This document shows, piece by piece, positions 50,813 to 59,639 of a stretch of DNA of 64,000 nt. This DNA comes from SAR202-VII-2 sp965263165 (GTDB lineage Bacteria > Chloroflexota > Dehalococcoidia > Lucifugimonadales > SAR202-VII-2). Under the pieces are notes generated by a model, which worked only from the letters and a program-made list of their open reading frames with translations, was not told the origin of the DNA and made no database searches. The translations under genes and the position numbers were made by a program. The first letter of the stretch is position 1, and every line of letters starts with the position of its first letter. The stretch spans positions 2,108,001 to 2,172,000 of the forward strand of contig OZ253584.1 of NCBI GenBank assembly GCA_965263165.1, in the 5' to 3' direction.

Positions 50813-51010
50813 CTACCTCCGTTCGCCGGCGTTGCCAGGTTGAAAAACTGCCCCCAGGGGCTCCTCGTCCAGGTCCGCGGCGTGGAGAGCAGCCAGGCTT
50901 TCCAGGTACCGCTCGACCACGGGCCAGACTTCGTTGAGTTCGGCCTCGTCAAGGGATATGCCCGCCCTATGGGCGGCCCTCAGGACTTCTTCACGGCTCA
51001 GGCTCTGCAT
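50813..51010 (-). CDS. GatC/AtzG-like small amidase partner (second copy)
   Basis: 65 residues: MQSLSREEVLRAAHRAGISL, a second helix (VWPVVERYLESLAALHAADL) and a short tail, matching the GatC two-helix pattern. AAGGAGAC precedes the ATG at 51010. Sits between the transporter (24 bases upstream) and the amidase. Confidence 0.72.
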   Translation of the reverse strand: MQSLSREEVLRAAHRAGISLDEAELNEVWPVVERYLESLAALHAADLDEEPLGAVFQPGNAGERR

Positions 51011-51033
51011 GGGCGTCTCCTTACGATGCCGCG

Positions 51034-52305
51034 TTATGCCTCTTGTTGCTCGCGCCTGCCCTCCCTCACCTGTGTCAGGAGAAGCATACCACCCGCGATG
51101 ACCCCGCTCAGGGCCAGCCACGCCACCTGATAGCCGGAATGGTCTTCCACGAAGCCGAAGATGGGCGGAGCGATGACGATGCTCATGCGCTGGAGGGCGG
51201 ATGCGTAGCCTACGGTGGTTCCCACTCGTCCTGGGCCGCTCAGCTCGGCCAGCAATACGGTGTGCAGGCTGACCCAGGACGTGGCCGTGGCCCCCAGACC
51301 GATGGCCACCAGGACCAGCGCCCAGTACGGAGCGCCTTGAGGCAGGAGACCCATGGCCAGCAGAACTCCCGCCGTGGCTAGGCCAGACACAAAGAGGACC
51401 GGCTTACGGCGGCCCCTGCCGAGGGTATCGCTGATGACGCCCCACCCGATGCGCATGACAATGCTGCTGACTTGGAGCGTGGCCAGCAGGCCTCCGGCCA
51501 CTACGAGGGACACGCCCAGCTCATCGTTGAGAAAGAGGATGAAGTAGGTGAGCGTTGCGACTTGGGCGCCCACCAGCGGGAAGCCGAAGAGAATGGCCAT
51601 GGTGACCTGCTTGTCGCGCATGACGTGGCGGATGCCCTTGAAGAACGGGACAGGCTCTGGGCGCTGGAGTGCGGCTGAGGGTCTGTCGCGGTACAGCAGC
51701 ACGATGGTGACGCCAGCGGCGGCTATGAAGCATCCCAGCGCGACCGCCGCAACGCGCCAGCCATAGGCGATGGCAAGAGGCGGCACGGCGACAGCCGCGA
51801 TAGCGGACAAAGCGGGATTCCCGGCCTGTTTGATGCTCATGGCCGTGCCGCGCCGGGCCTTGCCGATCCAGTCCATGACGGCCCTGGCCCCCGCGGGATG
51901 GCCCGCGGGCCTGAGGGCGCCCATGGCGGCCGCAACCAGCAGGACCATCCATAATCCAGACGCGAAGTAGAGGGACATGACGACGAACCCGCTGACCACC
52001 ATCAGTGCCCCGCCTATGAGCCGAACGCCCAGCCGGTCCACCGCCCAGCCGAAGCCGACGCTGGTAAGGGAAGCGGCGCCGTAGATCACGCCGGAGACAA
52101 GGCCGACCTGGGTGCTGGTGAGGACGAACTCGTCGCGGATGAAGGGATAGAAGGGGGTGAAGCCCTGACCCGACAGGGAAAAGCCGCCATGACTTAGGAC
52201 GGCCAGCCCTACCACGATCAGTGGGTAAAGGGAGGCGTGGGATAACCCCTTGGGCTTTGGCGTAGCCTGTGGCGCCGGGGCCGGGTCGGTGGGGGTATCT
52301 TTCAA
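51034..52305 (-). CDS. MFS transporter
   Basis: About 423 residues with 12 hydrophobic segments. Helix 2-3 loop is FGWAVDRLGVRLIGG. Related to the MFS gene at the left edge of the window in overall type. The TTG at 52305 (LKDTPTDPAP) is the best guess; the ribosome site is weak and the true start is uncertain. It shares an operon with the small amidase partner and amidase, so an amide-type substrate or product is likely. Confidence 0.82.
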   Translation of the reverse strand: MKDTPTDPAPAPQATPKPKGLSHASLYPLIVVGLAVLSHGGFSLSGQGFTPFYPFIRDEFVLTSTQVGLVSGVIYGAASLTSVGFGWAVDRLGVRLIGGALMVVSGFVVMSLYFASGLWMVLLVAAAMGALRPAGHPAGARAVMDWIGKARRGTAMSIKQAGNPALSAIAAVAVPPLAIAYGWRVAAVALGCFIAAAGVTIVLLYRDRPSAALQRPEPVPFFKGIRHVMRDKQVTMAILFGFPLVGAQVATLTYFILFLNDELGVSLVVAGGLLATLQVSSIVMRIGWGVISDTLGRGRRKPVLFVSGLATAGVLLAMGLLPQGAPYWALVLVAIGLGATATSWVSLHTVLLAELSGPGRVGTTVGYASALQRMSIVIAPPIFGFVEDHSGYQVAWLALSGVIAGGMLLLTQVREGRREQQEA

Positions 52306-52434
52306 GGGGTGTCCACGTTGGCGGGCGGGGAGTGGCCTCAGTCTATGCCGAGGGTCTGTGCGTTTGCAAAGGCGGGCCTTCCTTGCGAGCCGGCCGGGGT
52401 TTGCTGGAACGACCGGCTCGCCGAGTGGGTCAAA

Positions 52435-52464
52435 TTGCCCGCCGCGAAGCGCCGCCGGTATAAT
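52435..52464 (+). promoter_or_regulatory. Promoter for the fused oxidoreductase gene
   Basis: TTGCCC, 18-base spacer, TATAAT at 52459-52464; ribosome site AAAGGAGA follows 47 bases later. Confidence 0.65.
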
Positions 52465-52525
52465 GAGGCTTACACCCCATCCGCGGCTTTTCGGCAGGGG
52501 TATTGCCACCAAAGGAGACGGTTCC

Positions 52526-55500
52526 ATGACCGGTGCAGACTCTGGCGCCCTGTCCGTCGTCTCCCTGGACGACAAGTACACGGTTGAGCAGGGAGAGGTC
52601 TACCTCAACGGGATCCAGGCGCTGGCGCGGTTGCCCTTGGACCAGGCACGCCGGGATCGAAGGGCCGGCCTCAACACCGGCGTCCTGGTCACCGGCTACG
52701 AGGGCTCGCCGCTTGGCAGCTACGACCTGGCCCTGGAGCGGATGCACCATCTGCTGGACCCCCTGAACGTTGTGCATGCGCCGGCCGTGAACGAGGAGAT
52801 GGCGGTTGGGGCAATCATGGGATCGCAGATGCTGCACCATTTCCCAAAGCCCAAGGTTGATGGCGTCGTGGGGTTTTGGTACGGCAAGAGCCCGGGGGTG
52901 GAGCGCAGCGGCGATGCCTTCCGGCACGCCAATCTGGGCGGCGGCGGCAGGTGCTCGGCGGCCGTTGCCATCGCTGGGGACGACCCTGCGGCAAAGAGCT
53001 CCACGGTTCCTGGCCAGAGCGAATACGCTTTTCTGAACGTGGGGATGCCGGTGTTGGCGCCCAGCACCGTGGGAGAGATGCTGGAGCTCGGGCTGTATGC
53101 CGCAGCCATGTCCCGTTTCGCCGGGCTCTGGGTGGCGCTGAAGGCGCCCACCAACCTCTGCGACGGGGGCGGCGTCATTACCGTTGGCCCCGATAGGCCG
53201 ATGGTCGTCGTGCCTTCCGACTTTACGGTGGAGGGCCGTCCATACCAGAAGGCGGACAACTTCATCTTCCTCCCGCCGGCCACCGTGGACATGGAGCGCC
53301 ATCTCTACCACGAGCGGCATGAAGCTGTCCTGGCGTTCGCCCGCGTCAACGCGCTGAATGAGATCGTGACGTCGGTGCCAGGGGACCGTCTGGGGATTGT
53401 CACGGCCGGCAAGACTACGGGCGACGTCATCCAGTCGCTGCTGGACTGCGGCCTGGACGGCGCCGAGCTTCAACGCCTGGGTGTCCGCATCCTGCGGCTG
53501 GGGATGATCTATCCCGTGGAGCCCGGCATCGTGCGGCAGTTTGCGGAGGGCCTCGAAGAGGTCATCGTTGTGGAGGAAAAGCGCGATTTCCTCGAATCCC
53601 AGATCCGCAGCATCCTGTACGACCTTCCTAGTCGGCCCAAGGTGGTTGGCAAGCGCGACGAGAACGGGAGCATTCTCTTTCCCATGTACGGGGAAATGGA
53701 CGCCGACATGGTTACGGAGCGCTTGGCTCCTCGTTTGCTGCGCTTGGAGCGGCGCGAGGGCGTTGCCCGGCGGTTGGAGCAACTTCAGATCATTCGCCAC
53801 CGCCCCTACGAGATTTTTGCAATCCGACGGCCCAACTACTGCTCGGGCTGTCCCCACAACCGGTCCACTGTTGCCGTGGATGGCGAGGTGATTGGCGGAG
53901 GGATTGGGTGTCACAGCCTGACCGGCCTGCAAACGCAGCCGGAGCGGCAGATTGGGTACCTGACGCAAATGGGCGGCGAGGGCGCGCCCTTCATCGGTAT
54001 GTCCCCCTTTACGGAGACCGAGCATTTCTTCCAGAACATCGGCGACGGCACCTTCTTCCACTCGGGCAGCCTAGGCGTGCGGGCGGCGGTGGCGGCGGGC
54101 ATCAACACGACGTTCAAGATCCTCTTCAACCGCACGGTGGCCATGACCGGCGGTCAGGCGCCGGAGGGCGGAAGGGACGTTCCGGATCTGACCCGCCTCC
54201 TGGAGGCGGAGGGGGTGAAGCGGACGATCGTCGTGGCGGAGGAGCCGGAGCGGTACGACGGTCTGGGGGCGATGGCCCCGAACGCGGTCGTCTACGAACG
54301 GGAGAGGTACACCGACGCCATCCGGGAGCTGAAGGCCGTGACGGGGGTCTCGGCCCTAGTCTATGACCAAATGTGCGCCAACGAAAAGCGCCGTCTCCGC
54401 AAGCGCGGCCGGATGGAGGAGCCCAACCGCTTCGTGGTCATCAACGAGGAGGTCTGCGAGGGTTGCGGCCACTGCGGCGAGGTCAGCAACTGCATGTCGG
54501 TCCAGCCGGTGGAGACCGAGTTCGGACGCAAGACCCGCATTCATCAATCGTCGTGCAATAAGGACTACTCCTGCCTTGGCGGCGACTGTCCGTCCTTTCT
54601 CGTGGTCGAGGCCAGGGGAGGCGCCGGCTTGGCCAAGAAGCGGCCGCCGGTATTGCAGGCGGACGACATCCCCGAACCTCGGGACAGGAAGGAGATCGGC
54701 GACAGTTACCACATCTACATACCGGGGATTGGCGGGACGGGCGTGGTGACGGTCAATGCGCTGTTGTGCTACGCGGCGGTGATGGAGGGGGTGGGCGTCA
54801 TCAACCTTGACCAAACAGGACTGGCGCAGAAGGGCGGCGCCGTTCTTTCGAGTGTCGTGCTTACCAACAAAGCTGGGCGCCTGCGGGCCAGCAACAAGGT
54901 GGGGGTCGGGAAGGCCGACCTCCTCTTGGTTCTGGACATGTTGGGAGGGGTGACACAGGTGAACCTAGACCGCGCTTCCCCAGACAGGACAGTGGTGGTG
55001 GCCGACAGCACGGGGACGCCTACCGGAGAGATGGTGCGCCACGTAGACATGCTGCAACCCAGGACGTCGGAGCTCCGGGAGGCTGTTGACCGCTACACCA
55101 GGGCTTCGGACAACGTATACCTCGAAGGGGGGGAGCTGGCCGAGAAGCTCTTCGGCGATCATATGGCCACCAACCTGTTCATGCTCGGCGCAGCGTACCA
55201 ATGCGGGTTTGTTCCGTTGAGTTCGGGGGCCATCGAGCAGGCCATCCTCCTCAACGGCGTGGCGGTGGAGCAGAACACGCAGGCCTTCCGGTATGGACGC
55301 CTCCAACGTCACGATCCCGCCCGGGTCCTGGCACTCGTGGACCCACCGCCGCTGACCGCAGGGGAGGAGCAGGCGCGGGCGCTGGAGAGCATGGGGCGGG
55401 AGTCGAGGGAGGGACGCGCATACCAGGGTTTGGTGGAGCGGTGCGCTCGACTGGACCAGGAGTCGCAGCGGCTGCTGGCCATCCGAGTGGCGGATCTGAT

Positions 55501-56101
55501 CAAGTACCAGAACGCGGCCTATGCGGAACGCTATGTACGGCGGGTCCTGGCGGTGGCGGACCGAGAGGCTGAGGTTGTGCCAGGAGAGGCGCGGCTGACG
55601 CAGGCGGCCATTCGCCACCTGTACAAGCTGATGGCCTACAAGGACGAATACGAGGTCGCACGGCTCCATCTCAAGGATTCCGTCAAGGAACGCTTGGACG
55701 AGACGTTCGGAGGCGCGGCCAAGGTCAAGGTGGCGCTGCATCCGCCGATCCTGCGGAGTCTGGGCATGAGGAACAAGCTTGAATTGGGGCCGTGGTTTCG
55801 GCCATTTCTGCGAATGCTGGTCCCGATGCGGCGGCTGCGGGGTACGGCCTGGGATCCCTTTGGACGCACGAGGGTGAGGCGGGAGGAGAGGGCGCTGGTC
55901 CAGTGGTACGAAGGCGTTTTGGACCAGGTGATGGAGACGCTGTCCGCCGGCAACCATGAGACGGCGGTTGAGATAGCCGGCGCGCCGGACGGGATCCGAG
56001 GCTACGAAGAGATCAAGATGCGCAACGCGGCCAAGGTGCGGGAGAGGGTCTCTGAGTTGCTGCCGCGGCTGGCCGAGGCCGAGGCTCAACCGGTGGCCTA
56101 G
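52526..56101 (+). CDS. Indolepyruvate:ferredoxin oxidoreductase-like fused protein
   Basis: 1191 residues joining the TPP-dependent alpha chain (residues about 1-620; NYCSGCPHNRSTV, GGIGCHSLTGL), a ferredoxin-like cysteine cluster (CEGCGHCGEVSNC, NKDYSCLGGDCPSF; about 650-700) and the gamma/beta-type domain (IPGIGGTGVVTVNALLCYAA onward), plus a C-terminal helical extension. The family decarboxylates aryl-pyruvates or other 2-oxo acids to acyl-CoA with ferredoxin. ATG at 52526 with AAAGGAGA. It is monocistronic, divergent from the MFS gene. Confidence 0.9.
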   Translation: MTGADSGALSVVSLDDKYTVEQGEVYLNGIQALARLPLDQARRDRRAGLNTGVLVTGYEGSPLGSYDLALERMHHLLDPLNVVHAPAVNEEMAVGAIMGSQMLHHFPKPKVDGVVGFWYGKSPGVERSGDAFRHANLGGGGRCSAAVAIAGDDPAAKSSTVPGQSEYAFLNVGMPVLAPSTVGEMLELGLYAAAMSRFAGLWVALKAPTNLCDGGGVITVGPDRPMVVVPSDFTVEGRPYQKADNFIFLPPATVDMERHLYHERHEAVLAFARVNALNEIVTSVPGDRLGIVTAGKTTGDVIQSLLDCGLDGAELQRLGVRILRLGMIYPVEPGIVRQFAEGLEEVIVVEEKRDFLESQIRSILYDLPSRPKVVGKRDENGSILFPMYGEMDADMVTERLAPRLLRLERREGVARRLEQLQIIRHRPYEIFAIRRPNYCSGCPHNRSTVAVDGEVIGGGIGCHSLTGLQTQPERQIGYLTQMGGEGAPFIGMSPFTETEHFFQNIGDGTFFHSGSLGVRAAVAAGINTTFKILFNRTVAMTGGQAPEGGRDVPDLTRLLEAEGVKRTIVVAEEPERYDGLGAMAPNAVVYERERYTDAIRELKAVTGVSALVYDQMCANEKRRLRKRGRMEEPNRFVVINEEVCEGCGHCGEVSNCMSVQPVETEFGRKTRIHQSSCNKDYSCLGGDCPSFLVVEARGGAGLAKKRPPVLQADDIPEPRDRKEIGDSYHIYIPGIGGTGVVTVNALLCYAAVMEGVGVINLDQTGLAQKGGAVLSSVVLTNKAGRLRASNKVGVGKADLLLVLDMLGGVTQVNLDRASPDRTVVVADSTGTPTGEMVRHVDMLQPRTSELREAVDRYTRASDNVYLEGGELAEKLFGDHMATNLFMLGAAYQCGFVPLSSGAIEQAILLNGVAVEQNTQAFRYGRLQRHDPARVLALVDPPPLTAGEEQARALESMGRESREGRAYQGLVERCARLDQESQRLLAIRVADLIKYQNAAYAERYVRRVLAVADREAEVVPGEARLTQAAIRHLYKLMAYKDEYEVARLHLKDSVKERLDETFGGAAKVKVALHPPILRSLGMRNKLELGPWFRPFLRMLVPMRRLRGTAWDPFGRTRVRREERALVQWYEGVLDQVMETLSAGNHETAVEIAGAPDGIRGYEEIKMRNAAKVRERVSELLPRLAEAEAQPVA

Positions 56102-56617
56102 AGCCTCTGAACAAGCTGTCAGAGGCGTCCTGCGATTCAAGCGCGAGCCCGAGAAGGGCGCTTCCGCACCTGCCCCCGAGGCTCCGGTTCGGCCTTTGAT
56201 TGTATGTCGTTACGCGTATCAGCCGGATTTCGGGGTTTGCAGGCACGGAGCCGTAACAGAAGGCATAACAAGGCGCAATGAAGCTGTAAGAGAGTTGTGA
56301 CGAACCGTAGTGAAGTCATAGCCGAATGGTAATGAACCGTGGCGGAGCCGGATGGCTTCAAAGACTTGTCTCGCAACGGCATTCGCTCTAGTCTCACTGT
56401 TCCTCGGATGGTTGTGCGCTTGGGGGATGTTCCTTCAACACCCCTGCCACAGGGGGGAGTCACTCCCCCTGTCCAAATGTATGCAGCAGGCTCGAAGGAA
56501 GAGAGGCGGGCCGGGCTCCCACTTCATGGGACACTATAGCACAACCGTTCGAATTTTGCAAGGGGGGAGAGCGGGGACACTTCCTCGGCCCGCGCCGGCT
56601 TGTTCAGAGTATCCCTA
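56099..56617 (-). mobile_element. Element 4: complete TIR-bounded element
   Basis: 519 bases. Left end from 56099: TAGAGCCTCTGAACAAGC; right end read on the minus strand from 56617: TAGGGATACTCTGAACAAGC. The 12 bases CTCTGAACAAGC are identical at both ends (56105-56116 and 56598-56609). It contains A module copy 4 and a C remnant but no B module. Its first two bases are the TA of the upstream gene's TAG stop codon. A hairpin GCCTCTGA / TCAGAGGC (56103-56126) at the left end may serve as that gene's terminator. Confidence 0.65.
56192..56561 (-). repeat. Interspersed A module, copy 4
   Basis: 370 bases, reversed. Promoter at 56533-56561 (TTGCAA, 17 bases, TATAGT, TG-extended), then a perfect hairpin ACAGGGGGAG-TGA-CTCCCCCTGT, the degenerate 10-11 base tract (e.g. 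CGGTTCATTAC, CATTCGGCTATG), and the fixed end CCCCGAAATCCGGCTGATAC. Confidence 0.8.
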
Positions 56618-56654
56618 AGGCGCCGCCGGAGCGAGTCCGGGCGGGGGGTCTCGG

Positions 56655-56683
56655 TTGTCGGGGTGGGCGCCGTGGGCTACACT
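56655..56683 (+). promoter_or_regulatory. Promoter for tRNA-Pro
   Basis: TTGTCG, 17-base spacer, TACACT; transcription would start about 12 bases before the tRNA. Confidence 0.55.
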
Positions 56684-56701
56684 GGCTTACGCACGGATGC
56701 T

Positions 56702-56776
56702 CGGGGCGTAGCGCAGCGGAAGCGCGCCTGGTTTGGGGCCAGGAGGTCGGCGGTTCAAATCCGCCCGCCCCGACCA
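56702..56776 (+). tRNA. tRNA-Pro (anticodon TGG)
   Basis: Acceptor stem CGGGGCG / CGCCCCG with the C1-G72 pair typical of tRNA-Pro, anticodon arm CCTGG-TTTGGGG-CCAGG (anticodon TGG), T arm GGCGG-TTCAAAT-CCGCC, discriminator A and encoded CCA. Confidence 0.93.
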
Positions 56777-56842
56777 TATGACAACTTAGGGCCGTGTTCT
56801 CAGTCCTCGTGACTATGGCAAAGTTTGAAAAACAAAAATAGA

Positions 56843-57682
56843 ATGCCTAACCGAAAAGACGAACGTTACATACTATCACTTGCTATATTGTTCGTTGCGG
56901 TAGTTCTAGCTACAGTATGGATAGCAGCGTGTTCGGTTCCGACAGAGGATGAGCGGGAGTCTAAGCCGACTTCGGCGCCGGTTGTGCCGGTAAACCCAAT
57001 TATTACGGATACTCCGGTTGCTAGACCAACTCCAACGGTATATCCAACACGGACCCCGGAACCAACGCTAATACCGACTCAGGTTATTGGTGCCCCGACG
57101 CCAACCCCTTTGCCACCTCCACCTCCGACGCCTGGGCCAACCCCAACATTTGCTTATGCCCCGACGCCAACCCCATCTCCGACCCCGACGCCATATCCAA
57201 CTCGTTTGCCAGCTCCAGTTGAGACTCTCACTGTAATCTGTACGGATAGGGTGCCTATCGAAATTACTTGCTTCGATAGATTGCATGTTGTACGCAATAT
57301 TCGATTCGACGAAGATTACGCCACGCCAAGTAGGTATCACAACATATCAATAGGCATTGGCGATATTATTGTGTATTATAGAGGAGCGCTATTGGGGGCT
57401 AATCAAGTTGTAGAAATAGATGCAGTTACCGTTGGAGGGAAAAAGCCAAAGGGTTATCAAATCCTATATGTTAGTGCCTTGACCGGGGGCTTTCGAGCCT
57501 CAAGTTGGCTCAACAAAGAGGAAGTGGTGGGCGTGGTGAACAGTGTAGATAAAAATTACTACTGCAATGACCATAACATAACCTTATTTCATGATAATAA
57601 GAATGAGGCTCCAAGTCATGACATTCAGTATCACCCGGATTACTGCGCCGAGCTCGTAGCGGCTAAAATTAGAAAGAAATAA
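56843..57682 (+). CDS. Lipoprotein with Pro/Thr-rich linker, AT-rich gene
   Basis: 279 residues. MPNRKDERYILSLAILFVAV begins a signal peptide with lipobox I-A-A-C at Cys30. Residues about 45-135 are a low-complexity PTPTP/TPSPT linker as in wall- or surface-exposed proteins, followed by a roughly 150-residue globular domain (VICTDRVPIEITCFDRLHVV...) with four or more Cys, not recognised. A TTG at 56825 is an alternative start; neither has a good ribosome site. Composition is far more AT-rich than neighbours and the gene starts 67 bases after a tRNA: signs of transfer. Confidence 0.7.
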   Translation: MPNRKDERYILSLAILFVAVVLATVWIAACSVPTEDERESKPTSAPVVPVNPIITDTPVARPTPTVYPTRTPEPTLIPTQVIGAPTPTPLPPPPPTPGPTPTFAYAPTPTPSPTPTPYPTRLPAPVETLTVICTDRVPIEITCFDRLHVVRNIRFDEDYATPSRYHNISIGIGDIIVYYRGALLGANQVVEIDAVTVGGKKPKGYQILYVSALTGGFRASSWLNKEEVVGVVNSVDKNYYCNDHNITLFHDNKNEAPSHDIQYHPDYCAELVAAKIRKK

Positions 57683-57689
57683 GGGAGAA

Positions 57690-57990
57690 TGAGCGATGCC
57701 GCTAGGGTTAGGAGGCAGGCTCCCTAGGGATGATGGGCCCCCAGATGTGAGCACTAATGATACCCAAGCTTGACCCTGAAGAGTATTGACAGAAGACGCA
57801 GTCCGTGATAGGCTACGAAGCGTAGAAGAGCACTCGCAAAACCGCTAATCCTTGAGCAGCGGAAAGGGAGGCACAGCATGGCAAACGAATGAGTGAAGAC
57901 CTAAGGCATTCGGGAGCCACGCGGTGGCAGCCTGTTCGGCATCCCGACCTGCTTTAGGCAAGATGGCTTTCTGGTTGTATTCTGATTCCT
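57690..57990 (+). other. AT-island gap, possible structured RNA, no gene seen
   Basis: No credible reading frame. Paired segments such as AGGCTCCCTAGGG, GCTACGAAGCGTAG, CCGCTAATCCTTGAGCAGCGG and GCATTCGGGAGCCACGCGG, and an intrinsic terminator directly after, suggest a transcribed structured RNA or the remains of one, possibly group-II-intron-derived. No domain V was found. Confidence 0.3.
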
Positions 57991-57997
57991 CGGTAGT

Positions 57998-58028
57998 ATA
58001 GACATCTGCTCAAGGTGTCTATTTTTTT
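57998..58028 (+). terminator. Strong intrinsic terminator
   Basis: ATAGACATC / GGTGTCTAT (one G-U), 7-base loop, followed by seven Ts. Confidence 0.85.
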
Positions 58029-58086
58029 GTTCACGGACATGCTTGATGGCGAGCGTGGCGAGAGATCACCTAGAGGAGGAGGAGAA

Positions 58087-58443
58087 ATGAGGAACAGAGC
58101 ATTGCCTAGTACACTGAAGCATCCACTAGTGAAGAAAGGCTTCGATGCTACCTTGACCCTTATGCTTGCTCTTTCGTTGCAAGCGCTTTTGCTGGAATTG
58201 ATAGCGGTGGTTTTTGTCATCCCCGTTGTTGTCATTGTAGTAAATGCCAGAAGACAATGGACTAAGATAGTGGGGTATTTCTTAGCCATCATAATGGTTG
58301 CCGTCCTAGTTCCAATAGAGTGGCGATTGGTGGCGACAGATGGCCCTCCTTATGTCATGCTATCCCTCATACTCGGATCCGCGTTAGTTCTGTCGTTTGC
58401 ATGGGAGGTATTCAATGACGTCCGCAAGGGACAACCATGCTAA
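58087..58443 (+). CDS. Hypothetical membrane protein in the AT-rich island
   Basis: 118 residues with about three hydrophobic segments (MLALSLQALLLELIAVVFVI, VGYFLAIIMVAVLVPI, VMLSLILGSALVLSFAW). No family recognised. GAGGAGGAGG precedes the ATG at 58087. It has the same AT-leaning composition as the lipoprotein gene and ends before a bidirectional terminator. Confidence 0.65.
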   Translation: MRNRALPSTLKHPLVKKGFDATLTLMLALSLQALLLELIAVVFVIPVVVIVVNARRQWTKIVGYFLAIIMVAVLVPIEWRLVATDGPPYVMLSLILGSALVLSFAWEVFNDVRKGQPC

Positions 58444-58550
58444 CGAAATAGCCCTCACCCTCACGTTCTTTGAAGCAAGGAACACCTCCCTGCGCCCTGG
58501 CGGGACTCTCAGTGGCCATAGTGACCCCGAGGCAGGGGTGTGGAAAAGCA

Positions 58551-58581
58551 GGGAGAGGCGGGCCATCGGCCCGCCTCTCCC
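58551..58581. terminator. Bidirectional terminator
   Basis: GGGAGAGGCGGGCC-ATC-GGCCCGCCTCTCCC: 14 perfect pairs; CTTTTG follows on the plus strand, TGCTTTTCC on the minus strand. Confidence 0.85.
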
Positions 58582-58614
58582 TTTTGTAGCGATAGCATCG
58601 CCGGTCGTTGGATG

Positions 58615-59550
58615 CTAGCCGCCGTTGGCGGCCATGACGTCGATCAGCTCTTGAACGGACGCCGCGGATCTTTCCAGGGCTGCCTGCTCGACGGGAGTGA
58701 GAGTGAGTTGGACGATTTCCTCGATTCCGGCGGCGCCCAGCTTCACGGGGACACCGGCGTAGACGCCGTTGATGCCGTACTCGCCTTCCAGCAGGGCAGC
58801 GCAGGGGAGAATTCGTTTCTGGTCGAACAGGATGGCTTCCACCATTTCGGCGGCTGCGGCCGACGGCGCGTAGTAGGCGCTGCCGGTCTTGAGGAGGTTC
58901 ACGATTTCCGCTCCGCCGTCCCGGGTGCGTTGAACGATGGCATCCAAGCGCTCCTTGGAAAGGAGTTGGGGAATGGGCACGCCCGCCACGGTTGTGTGGT
59001 TGACCAACGGGACCATGGTGTCTCCGTGGCCGCCCAAGACGTAGGCTTGGACGTCCCGCACGGAGACGTTCAACTCCTCGACCAAGAAGGAGCGGAAGCG
59101 AGCCGTGTCGAGGATGCCGGCCATGCCCACGACCCTATGCTTGGGGAAGCCGCTCACCTTGTAGGAGCGGTAGACCATGGCGTCGAGCGGATTGGACACC
59201 ACCACGAGGATGGCGCCGGGGGACTGTTTCGCAACGGCCTCCGTAACGTCGCCGACGATCTTCATGTTGGTGAGGAGCAGGTCGTCCCGGCTCATACCCG
59301 GCTTTCGGGCGATTCCTGCGGTGATGACGACGATGTCTGAGCCTGCCGTCTCCTCGTAGCCGTTGCTCCCCACGATCTTTGCGTCAGACCCGATGACGGG
59401 GGCCGCCTCCAGCATATCGAGGGCCTTGCCCTGGGGCATCCCCTCGATCACGTCCACGAGGACGACGTCCGCGTAGCCCTTGTCGACGATGCGCTGAGCC
59501 GTGGTGGCCCCTACGTTTCCCGCCCCTACAATCGTTACCTTCTTTCGCAT
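58615..59550 (-). CDS. mdh: Malate dehydrogenase
   Basis: 311 residues, the LDH-like bacterial type. NAD-binding VTIVGAGNVGATTAQRI, substrate Arg loop RKPGMSRDDLL, VSNPLDAMVY, and the catalytic Asp/His pair in MAGILDTARFRSFL and LGGHGDTMVPLVNH. Oxidises malate to oxaloacetate in the TCA cycle. GGAGG upstream of the ATG. Confidence 0.95.
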   Translation of the reverse strand: MRKKVTIVGAGNVGATTAQRIVDKGYADVVLVDVIEGMPQGKALDMLEAAPVIGSDAKIVGSNGYEETAGSDIVVITAGIARKPGMSRDDLLLTNMKIVGDVTEAVAKQSPGAILVVVSNPLDAMVYRSYKVSGFPKHRVVGMAGILDTARFRSFLVEELNVSVRDVQAYVLGGHGDTMVPLVNHTTVAGVPIPQLLSKERLDAIVQRTRDGGAEIVNLLKTGSAYYAPSAAAAEMVEAILFDQKRILPCAALLEGEYGINGVYAGVPVKLGAAGIEEIVQLTLTPVEQAALERSAASVQELIDVMAANGG

Positions 59551-59639
59551 GCCGGCCTTTGCCTCCTGGTGATTATTTGGTTCCTCCGAGCCCTGGCCGC
59601 GTACTCAGGAAGGGGACAGGTGGTCTTGCTTTGGCCGGC

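Noticed and set aside
57690..57990. Group II intron
   Set aside because: No domain V hairpin and no reverse transcriptase; kept only as a low-confidence structured-RNA candidate.
56777..58600. Attachment-site repeat of the tRNA-Pro 3' end
   Set aside because: No second copy of the last 15-20 tRNA bases was found in or after the AT-rich island, and no integrase gene is present.
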